Shown: positions 6,339-12,125 of the stretch, one piece after another
How the letters are laid out: each line of letters opens with the position of its first letter
Position numbering within the stretch: the first letter of the stretch is position 1
Origin: an uncultured Clostridia bacterium
Lineage (GTDB): Bacteria > Bacillota > Clostridia > Oscillospirales > Acutalibacteraceae
Direction: 5' to 3'
Length of the DNA: 12,125 bases
NCBI GenBank assembly: GCA_937919155.1
Contig: CALFPM010000094.1
Span: forward strand, 1 to 12,125
The notes under the pieces: generated by a model
Told to the model about the DNA's origin: nothing
The model's input: only the letters and a program-made list of their open reading frames with translations
Database searches by the model: none
Made by a program: the position numbers and the translations under genes

Positions 6339-6430
6339 ATTCCAATTTCATCGCCATTTTTATTAGCCAAAAGTATGATTGTAATACTCCGGTCCGTTAA
6401 AATATGCTGTTTTTTCACCAAAAAATGAAC
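6339..6430 (-). pseudogene. Decayed duplicate of the 3' end of the 7562-8500 gene
   Basis: Positions 6339-6401 match 7538-7600 at 62 of 63 bases, covering the last codons (NGPEYYNHTFG), the stop and 24 bases beyond. Positions 6393-6417 match 7754-7778 at 24 of 25. The copy thus joins two parts of the gene that are 162 bases (54 codons) apart, at the short direct repeat TCCGTYAAA, keeping the frame (GEKTAYF-NGPEYYNHTFG) and removing the hydrophobic C-terminal span. Just upstream the frame meets stops TGA TAA, the first of which is the stop of the 6459-7517 gene. No start or ribosome site is seen. Confidence 0.8.
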
Positions 6431-6458
6431 CATCCGATTTTTTATGACCTATGTATTA

Positions 6459-7517
6459 TCAAAAAAGTGAGGCGAAGAATTCCGCGATTTCAGCAAAGAA
6501 AAGACCTATTGATGTAATAGCGAGGCTGAAAATCAATATGCCGCTGCCGAATATTCCCGAATAAATATTGTTAATTTCATAAAAAATTTTTTGGAGAACC
6601 GCTGTAAAGCTGTCGTTGGGGGCAATTTTTCTTGAAGTGATGTTTTTGGAATCGGAGGCAATCACCGTTCCGTCGGGGGTGACTATTTCAAGTTTCAGAA
6701 CGGCATTTCCGCGTTCAAAGGTTGAAATTTCAACAGCGTTCTCAATGCCGTATCTGTCGGTCTGAATGTTCAGAATTTCCGAGTCGCCTTCGATAGTCCA
6801 GACAAACTTTGCGTCGTGATGCTCGTCAAGAAAGTATTCAGCACGGAAAGCCTCGAATTTAGGGTCTCCCGAACCGAATTTTACGTCTCCGTTAAGTTTG
6901 CAGTAGGGCTCAGGCTGTTCGCCGTTAAGGTAAACATTCCAATGCCTGAAAAGATTAGTGCCCTCATATCCGATAAATTTTCTCCACAGATAATATTCCT
7001 TGCGGTCTTCATAAACGATAACGCCTTGGTGAGTTGCCTGAACTTCCCAAAGGATAACGTTCCATTCCGTTTCCGTGCCTGCAAAGCAGACGGCAGATTT
7101 GTGCCAATGAGTGTAAACCGTGTCATCAATGGCGTTGTTCTGTATTTTGCAAATGGTTTTTGGCAATTTGATTTTGCATAAGGGCGGAATTTTATTATTC
7201 TCTTCTGCAAAATAAAAAGCATTTGTACCGATGCTTGTAACGCCGTGCTCAAGAGTGATATTCCATATATCAAAGCGGTATTCATACCAGGGCGGCAGTT
7301 TGCCGTATTTTAATGAATACCAATCCATATCGCCCTCACCGCTGATGACAAGTTCGCCGTTATCATAGAAAGTCCATGTAAGATTTTCGCCCAATGCGCC
7401 GCAGAAGCCGCTGTCAACAACGGTTCTTTCTCCCGATGCAAATGCCGTCATAGGGATTGCCGTGAATGCTAAAATTGCGCAAAGAATAATTGCTGTTAAT
7501 TTTTTTAATCCTTTCAT
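6459..7517 (-). CDS. Secreted BspA-like leucine-rich/Ig-like surface protein
   Basis: A 352-residue exported protein. Residues 1-28 are a signal peptide (MKGLKKLTAIILC ... AFAS). Residues 33-110 show the BspA-type opening (SGFCGALGENLTWTFYDNGEL, split as SGFCGALG / ENLTWTFYDNGEL, then ISGEGDMDWYS, PPWYEYR, HGVTSIGTNAF) typical of LRR_5 surface proteins, but with only about one and a half repeats. The middle is probably an Ig-like domain (KFVWTIEGDSEILNI ... GNAVLKLEIVTPDG). A C-terminal hydrophobic span (about 326-344) would anchor it. GAGGAGG lies just before ATG 7517. The upstream gene ends 44 bases away, and both genes share near-identical signal-peptide DNA. Likely role: surface binding; the ligand is unknown. 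Confidence 0.75.
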   Translation of the reverse strand: MKGLKKLTAIILCAILAFTAIPMTAFASGERTVVDSGFCGALGENLTWTFYDNGELVISGEGDMDWYSLKYGKLPPWYEYRFDIWNITLEHGVTSIGTNAFYFAEENNKIPPLCKIKLPKTICKIQNNAIDDTVYTHWHKSAVCFAGTETEWNVILWEVQATHQGVIVYEDRKEYYLWRKFIGYEGTNLFRHWNVYLNGEQPEPYCKLNGDVKFGSGDPKFEAFRAEYFLDEHHDAKFVWTIEGDSEILNIQTDRYGIENAVEISTFERGNAVLKLEIVTPDGTVIASDSKNITSRKIAPNDSFTAVLQKIFYEINNIYSGIFGSGILIFSLAITSIGLFFAEIAEFFASLF

Positions 7518-7561
7518 TTCGTCCTCCTCGTTTTAGGATTCCAATTTCATCGCCATTTTTA

Positions 7562-8500
7562 TTAGCCAAAAGTATGATTGTAATATTCCGGTCCGTTAAA
7601 CAACGCTTTAAAGAAGTTCGGTATACTTTTCAAAGCATCCAAAACGAGAGCAGGGCCACCGAGTGTACCGAATCCGGGAGCAAAGAAAAAGGCAAATATT
7701 CCGAAAGCAGCTTCAAGCGGACTGGCAAGTAAATGCTTTCCCGTAAGCTCCAATCCGTCAAAATATGCTGTTTTTTCATCGCCGACATTAAACTTTACAG
7801 TATCTTTGAGTTTATCACCGATACTTATCTGAACAATGTATTCACCGGTTTCTTCGGGAACGAATTCATACGAATTGATTTCAACTGTTTTGCCGTTAAC
7901 CGTATATGTTACCTTCGCTTTTTCAAGCCAAGCATCCGCATGGTCACCTTTAAACGATGTAACAACTTTAACAGGCATTCCGACAATTGCATAATAATGG
8001 GTTTTCATTTTAGACAAAATAAAATAGTTTTCTATAGTATAATACGTCTTGCATTCACACTCAAAATCAAAACTGCAAGCTATTAATCGGGAATTTGGCA
8101 CTTCAACCTTGGCGCTTTTTTCACCGTCAGCCGTTACAAATGCACCTGCACCTACTTCAACAGCGAGCACCTTCCAGCAAAAGTCAGCATCAATAAAAAG
8201 CTGAGGATATCTTTCGCCGTTATGCTCAAAAATCTCCATATGAATTCTGTCACTACTAACTTCTGTTATATTGACTTTCTCGGAATCCATTTCCCGTGAA
8301 TATATAGTAACAGACGGCACTTCACCGATTTCGGTATACTTTTCGTTGTAGGTTACTACAACCGTATCAACGATGTAATAGTTGTGACATACGAAGTCTT
8401 TTTCGAGCACTTCTTCTGCATCATACTCTGCTGCAAAGGCTACGCTTGCGGTTGAGAAAAGTAAAACCGCACAAAGAATAATTGCAGTTAATTTTTTCAT
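7562..8500 (-). CDS. Secreted protein with Ig-like domain and C-terminal hydrophobic tail
   Basis: A 312-residue exported protein with a clear signal peptide (MKKLTAIILC ... VAFA, cut after about residue 23). The middle (about 170-240) looks like an Ig-type bacterial domain: PVKVVTSFKGD, KVTYTVNGKTVEIN, VPEETGEYIVQI. A hydrophobic segment follows (about 265-300, with a glycine-rich APGFGTLGGPALVL), then a short tail NGPEYYNHTFG. AAGGAGGAC lies six bases before ATG 8500. It follows the 36-aa gene by 32 bases and precedes the BspA-like gene by 44 bases, so it is probably co-transcribed. Its 3' end is duplicated at 6339-6417. Its function is unknown. Confidence 0.75.
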   Translation of the reverse strand: MKKLTAIILCAVLLFSTASVAFAAEYDAEEVLEKDFVCHNYYIVDTVVVTYNEKYTEIGEVPSVTIYSREMDSEKVNITEVSSDRIHMEIFEHNGERYPQLFIDADFCWKVLAVEVGAGAFVTADGEKSAKVEVPNSRLIACSFDFECECKTYYTIENYFILSKMKTHYYAIVGMPVKVVTSFKGDHADAWLEKAKVTYTVNGKTVEINSYEFVPEETGEYIVQISIGDKLKDTVKFNVGDEKTAYFDGLELTGKHLLASPLEAAFGIFAFFFAPGFGTLGGPALVLDALKSIPNFFKALFNGPEYYNHTFG

Positions 8501-8532
8501 TTTTTGTCCTCCTTGTTTTATAATCGAATTTT

Positions 8533-8643
8533 TTAGTTAAACATTGCTTGTAATGCTGCTCCGATTATGTAAGCTATCATTTCGAATGTTTCTATAGTAT
8601 CCGTTACTATATAACAAATCTTATCCCACATTTCCAGAAACAT
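8533..8643 (-). CDS. 36-aa small protein, hydrophobic/amphipathic
   Basis: ATG 8643 is preceded at nine bases by AAAGGAG (8653-8659), as good a ribosome site as any in the window. The product begins MFLEMWDKICYIVTDTIE, continues with a hydrophobic MIAYIIGAALQAMF segment and ends in N. It is acidic at the front and hydrophobic at the back, consistent with a membrane-associated peptide. It sits between the 43-aa gene and the secreted-protein gene in the same direction. No family is recognised. An in-frame ATG 12 bases earlier is too close to the ribosome site. Possible roles include a small membrane regulator, leader or toxin-like peptide; none can be chosen from sequence. Confidence 0.6.
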   Translation of the reverse strand: MFLEMWDKICYIVTDTIETFEMIAYIIGAALQAMFN

Positions 8644-8751
8644 AATTGGCATCTCCTTTTGTAATGTTGTATTTTGTATTCAAAACTTGTTAACGTCTTA
8701 TCTCGACAAACAATTTTACCGTGTTGTTAATTTTAGATAATATTACGGTTA

Positions 8752-8883
8752 TTACTTAACTAAATCTGATATCATCAACAGAAACTCCAACGGCGCTTCT
8801 ACCATCGGTTTCAAAAACGGAAAAACCCCCAGAAGATAGGTTAACGGTATCATTAACAAATGTATTAGTGCAAATGTCAGCAT
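8752..8883 (-). CDS. 43-aa small hydrophobic membrane protein
   Basis: ATG 8883 follows AAAAGGAAGTG (8890-8900) at normal spacing. The product, starting MLTFALIHLLMIPLTYLLG and ending LEFLLMISDLVK, is one or two hydrophobic helices broken by VFPFLKP, and ends at tandem TAA stops. Another minus-strand frame is open here (8756-8956) but starts upstream of this ribosome site at a codon without one of its own, and its product looks unstructured; the 43-aa frame fits far better. It is probably the first gene of the cluster leading to the secreted proteins. Its function is unknown. Confidence 0.6.
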   Translation of the reverse strand: MLTFALIHLLMIPLTYLLGVFPFLKPMVEAPLEFLLMISDLVK

Positions 8884-8915
8884 TATTGTCACTTCCTTTT
8901 TCAACTTCCAATTTC

Positions 8916-8921
8916 ATTATA
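8916..8921 (-). promoter_or_regulatory. Possible -10 box for the small-protein/secreted-protein cluster
   Basis: A perfect TATAAT on the minus strand, with the predicted start just ahead of the GGAAGTG ribosome site of the 43-aa gene. The matching -35 position (8939-8944) is only TTTATT, so an activator may be needed or the call may be wrong. Positions 8922-9121 otherwise hold no gene that I can see. They contain an AACAGTTCTGTT inverted repeat at 9010-9021 of unknown meaning and a weak GC-rich, T-ended element near 9060-9090 that could stop transcription of the BlaR1-like gene. Confidence 0.35.
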
Positions 8922-9121
8922 GAAAAACAATTTTTAAAAATAAAGTGCATAAACAATTAATATTTTCTTAATTTCCAAAAAATCGTTCTAACTATAAGTG
9001 TTAAAATTTAACAGTTCTGTTGCAAACAATTTCTTAAGAAAATCTTAATTTTGTGATTGTGTTTTTAAACTTCTACAGAAAAAGCGGAGCCTTTGGGATA
9101 ACGATTGCGCTCTAACAAAAT

Positions 9122-11779
9122 TCATTTTGGAATTATGCCGGTTATTAACTGATACGTTTTTTTACCATTTGCAGGTTTGAAATATGTTCCATTCTGATAA
9201 ACCGTTCCGTCCGAATGAATAAAGAAAGCATGAAGCATACCTTTATCATCAGTTATTTCAACATAATAATAACCTGTTGAATAGTTCGGGCGTTCAGCCT
9301 CAATCAATCTGAAATTGTTATAGTTTTCAACAATTTGTGATTTATCTTCATATGAAAATTGAGTTACTATATATTTCATTCCTGATGCACCCATATCAAT
9401 CGTAAATGATAAGGGTTTACCGATATCGGTACCTGCAGGTGCCTGCTTAATACATTTTGTGATTGCAAATTCAATAACAAGCTCATCCGCAATTTCGTTG
9501 TTTTCATAAATCGGCAGAGTCACTCTGTAGAATCCGTTTTCAAGTTCTGATACGGTTAGAAGTGCGGAAAAGAATGTGTTTTTACGTAACTGCGCAGTTG
9601 TGTTGTCGTTGTGATTGTATTTCTTCTTTTGTTCAAGCCATTGTTCATCAATTTTTCGTTCAAGCTTAAAGCCGTTGATTTCCATGGTGTTATTATAATT
9701 TTTAACATAGTATTCGTTATCGCTGTTATTAATCATTGTTAACAGCAGATACGGTCCGTCATGATAAGATGTTTCATAAACAATGCCGAGAAGTTCCACA
9801 TCAATTGCATATTCGGATAAATAAGAGTGGATATCGGATATTGCATAGTATGGTTTGATATCAACAGGCTCCGAAATAGGAATGTATTTAGTAACCCCTG
9901 TATATAATTCAGGTTGTCTTGTGTAATCATCAGGATTTTTGGGCGGCTTTGTCTGCGGCACATAATCATCGGGTAGGTCGGGTGCAGCGGTAGTTGTTTC
10001 AACAGCATCTTTTTGCTTTTCGTAAAATATGTCAACTATTGTTCGACACAGAATGTCATTGTTTGTTTCATAAAGACGATTGCCGTAATCGGCAGACATA
10101 ACAACATTATCCGAAACAACAATAATTGAATGAGTTCCCGAATCTTTGGCTTTTATTTGAACGCAGAACAGTTCATCATATAATATTTCTCTGCTATAGT
10201 CATATTTCTCTTTGAAAGATGTCTGATTATATGCATTCTCAATTTTTCCAAGATCTTCTTCCGATAAAACATAGTTTATGGGATTTGAATAACCCTGAGC
10301 TATCCATCCACTGACTGGGACAACAATTTTTTCGGATAATTCGGCGTAAAAGCCCTCGGAAATATCATCATAATCAAGAGATGGCTTTGCATTATATGTT
10401 TTATCACTCTTGACATTAAATTTTATTGAAGCTTCAACCGTTTCACCGAAAGGAGTTCCAACCGCAATGTCGATATAATAAATTTTGTTTTTTTCAAGGG
10501 CATCAAGATACGGTGCAAGTTCATATATGCAAAGATATTCTTTACCTGAGCCGCCTTCAATCATATACATCGGGTTTTCGTGATATTCACCGTCTTTTCT
10601 TTTGAACTGTTCGCCTTCCGTTTCGCTGCCTTCGGTGAGTCCACGCACGGCGAAATTGCTGTCGATTCTGTAATATGGAATCTGAACGGTATTCATAACC
10701 TGCATATTACTTGTTGTCTTCATAAGCAAAACAGGTGAACCGAGATAGTCAATGAGTTCAAATCCAATTGCATTAAGATGGTTCAAGCTTTCGGGACCTG
10801 TAAGCTCTGCGGTTTTAATGTTGTATTTTCCGCCGTATGCATTTTCGAGCTTTTTAGTTGCATTATCGGCAATTTTTTTCCATATTTTTTCGGTGTATTC
10901 AACTTCATCACCCATATCAACGGGAGTTTCAGACGTCAAGCCTTCAATACGAATAACTTCCATATCCTCATCAAAATGAACTTCGCTCATAACAGGCATT
11001 AGAAAAGATTCTTCAGTAAGAGCAAGCCCCGTTTCAATCGCTTCATCAACATGATTTCTAAACATTGCGATTTCTTTTTCTGTTTTACCTTCAAGATAGC
11101 TTGAATAGGTGAAATCAAAACCAGCATAGTTTATCCAGCAGTAAGCTTTGTTGTCGTGGGTAACCGTAACGATTTCCGCACCCGCAACTCTGTCGGGATT
11201 TGCTTTTTCAATGTAAGTTTCGATTTTCTTTTCAAGATCAGCATATTCGTCTTTTTCCGTCTTAGCGTTTGTGAGGCACATCGCCGCAACTGCAATACAA
11301 GCAACGATACATACAATAATAACGACAATCTTTGATTTTTTGAATTTCAGAATATTGACTATTCTTTCTTCAACAACATTCTCACCAAAAGAAAGAGGCG
11401 CAGATGCAACAAATTTACGGTTTGAACCAACCGAAACTAATGTTAATCCGTAGCTTTTTTTATCGTTTTCGTTCAAGTTTTTCAGAACTTTTTCATCGCA
11501 ACTCATTTCCATATCGCGAATCATAAGGCTATATCCGAGCCAGACAAGCGGATTATACCAATGAAGCGCAAGTACCGCAAATGACACGAGTTTTATGATA
11601 TGGTCAAGTCGTCTGATGTGAGCCTTTTCGTGAAGAATAACGTATTCTCTTTGCTTTTCGTCCATTCCGCAGGGAAGATAAATCTTCGGTTTGATAATTC
11701 CAAAAACAAAGGGTGATTTCAGCTTCTCGCATTCAAAAATGTTTTCCTTAATCTTTGTTGCAATTTTATTTGTACTCAT
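9122..11779 (-). CDS. BlaR1-like M56 metallopeptidase sensor, 5'-truncated, with a large ectodomain
   Basis: Numbering from codon 11779 (885 residues): SPFVFGIIKPKIYLP at 22-36, the zinc motif H50-E-x-x-H54 followed by RRLDHIIK, HWYNPLVW, and a downstream EMSCDE that should supply the third ligand. A membrane span follows (about 150-170), then a huge outside region of about 715 residues with a Pro/Thr-rich linker (about 9893-10010) and an Ig-like domain after it. In BlaR1/MecR1 proteins the peptidase cleaves a BlaI-type repressor when the ectodomain senses a ligand. No serine transpeptidase motifs (SxxK, KTG) stand out, so this is not a beta-lactam sensor of the classic kind. The N-terminal membrane spans and any blaI gene are missing: the frame crosses into the antisense of hppA, so its listed upstream extension to 11926 is not real coding sequence. 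Confidence 0.8.
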   Translation of the reverse strand: MSTNKIATKIKENIFECEKLKSPFVFGIIKPKIYLPCGMDEKQREYVILHEKAHIRRLDHIIKLVSFAVLALHWYNPLVWLGYSLMIRDMEMSCDEKVLKNLNENDKKSYGLTLVSVGSNRKFVASAPLSFGENVVEERIVNILKFKKSKIVVIIVCIVACIAVAAMCLTNAKTEKDEYADLEKKIETYIEKANPDRVAGAEIVTVTHDNKAYCWINYAGFDFTYSSYLEGKTEKEIAMFRNHVDEAIETGLALTEESFLMPVMSEVHFDEDMEVIRIEGLTSETPVDMGDEVEYTEKIWKKIADNATKKLENAYGGKYNIKTAELTGPESLNHLNAIGFELIDYLGSPVLLMKTTSNMQVMNTVQIPYYRIDSNFAVRGLTEGSETEGEQFKRKDGEYHENPMYMIEGGSGKEYLCIYELAPYLDALEKNKIYYIDIAVGTPFGETVEASIKFNVKSDKTYNAKPSLDYDDISEGFYAELSEKIVVPVSGWIAQGYSNPINYVLSEEDLGKIENAYNQTSFKEKYDYSREILYDELFCVQIKAKDSGTHSIIVVSDNVVMSADYGNRLYETNNDILCRTIVDIFYEKQKDAVETTTAAPDLPDDYVPQTKPPKNPDDYTRQPELYTGVTKYIPISEPVDIKPYYAISDIHSYLSEYAIDVELLGIVYETSYHDGPYLLLTMINNSDNEYYVKNYNNTMEINGFKLERKIDEQWLEQKKKYNHNDNTTAQLRKNTFFSALLTVSELENGFYRVTLPIYENNEIADELVIEFAITKCIKQAPAGTDIGKPLSFTIDMGASGMKYIVTQFSYEDKSQIVENYNNFRLIEAERPNYSTGYYYVEITDDKGMLHAFFIHSDGTVYQNGTYFKPANGKKTYQLITGIIPK

Positions 11780-12125
11780 CGGTGTTGGTATTGGTAACTG
11801 GGTAACAGCAATCTGCTTTGTTGTAGGTGCAGCATTTTCAACAGTGGCAGGATATGCAGGTATGACAGTTGCAACAAGAGCGAATGTAAGAACTGCAAAT
11901 GCAGCTCGTACAGGCGGAATGAACAAAGCGCTTTCTATCGCATTCTCAGGCGGTGCAGTTATGGGGATGTGTGTAGCAGGTCTTGGTGTACTTGGTGTTG
12001 GAGCTATTTACGTAGTGACAGGTAATGTAGACGTTCTTTCAGGATTCAGCCTTGGTGCTTCTTCTATCGCTTTGTTTGCACGTGTTGGCGGCGGTATCTA
12101 TACAAAGGCTGCTGACGTTGGTGCT
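11754..12125 (+). CDS. hppA: Membrane-bound pyrophosphatase (HppA), internal fragment
   Basis: The plus strand reads without stops to the window edge and gives classic H+/Na+-translocating pyrophosphatase sequence: GNWVTAICFVVGAAFS, AGYAGMTVATRANVRTANAA, MNKALSIAFSGGAVMGM, then GFSLGASSIALFARVGGG and IYTKAADVGA. This is the early part of a protein of about 650-750 residues that couples pyrophosphate hydrolysis to ion pumping. The first membrane segments and the start codon are missing, because homology stops where the minus-strand M56 gene begins (about 11750-11785). An in-frame ATG at 11739 lies in the M56 sequence and has no ribosome site. The gene continues beyond the right edge. Confidence 0.92.

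Noticed and set aside
8756..8956. A 66-codon minus-strand frame
   Set aside because: Its starts lack a ribosome site and its product is featureless; the overlapping 43-aa frame has a strong ribosome site and membrane-protein character.
9739..10035. A 98-codon minus-strand frame inside the M56 gene
   Set aside because: It is an alternative-frame shadow of the proline-rich linker and Ig-like region, with no ribosome site.
11780..11926. The first 49 codons of the long minus-strand frame as the true N-terminus of the M56 protein
   Set aside because: They are antisense to strongly conserved HppA sequence and do not resemble an M56 membrane domain.

Overview
The window looks like AT-rich chromosomal DNA from an uncultured gut-type Clostridia (Firmicutes), perhaps near Ruminococcus/Oscillospirales. 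I base this on strong AGGAGG-type ribosome sites, consensus TTGACA/TATAAT promoters, a DUF6061-like small protein, BspA-like secreted proteins, a BlaR1/M56 sensor protein and a clostridial-type membrane pyrophosphatase. The lineage is inferred from gene content, not from a marker gene.

Layout. (1) Positions 1-20 hold the first codons of a minus-strand gene with a perfect promoter. (2) 115-714: a small membrane protein gene (minus) with its own terminator and promoter; that promoter abuts the broken-off N-terminus of a GNAT acetyltransferase. (3) 734-2161: a three-gene minus-strand operon (metallophosphoesterase, cupin, 111-aa unknown), expressed from promoter P2. (4) 2444-3625: a divergent AraC-type regulator fused to a GNAT-like domain, whose second codon is an amber stop. 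Its likely promoter lies back to back with P2, and the 21-bp element between them recurs at the promoter of region 2, so these genes may once have formed a small regulon. (5) 3710-3985: tandem ~78-bp units that each fold into nested hairpins, followed by a promoter and a DUF6061-like gene (4075-4332). (6) 4386-6263: three minus-strand genes for envelope or secreted proteins, converging on the DUF6061-like gene across a shared bidirectional terminator. (7) 6339-8883: a minus-strand cluster of two small hydrophobic proteins (43 and 36 aa) and two secreted proteins with near-identical signal peptides. It ends in a decayed duplicate of one protein's 3' end. (8) 9122-~11779: a BlaR1-like M56 protein with a very large extracytoplasmic region, lacking its N-terminal membrane part. 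(9) ~11754-12125: an internal piece of hppA on the plus strand, lacking its 5' end.

Regions 8 and 9 meet head-on inside both genes, at about 11750-11785. Two unrelated truncated genes joined on opposite strands most simply mean a chimeric join in assembly or amplification, or else a real inversion breakpoint. The long minus-strand frame that crosses the join is therefore not a true protein start. Most functions here are tentative. The best-supported calls are the metallophosphoesterase, cupin, AraC domain, M56 domain, HppA, and the terminators and promoters.
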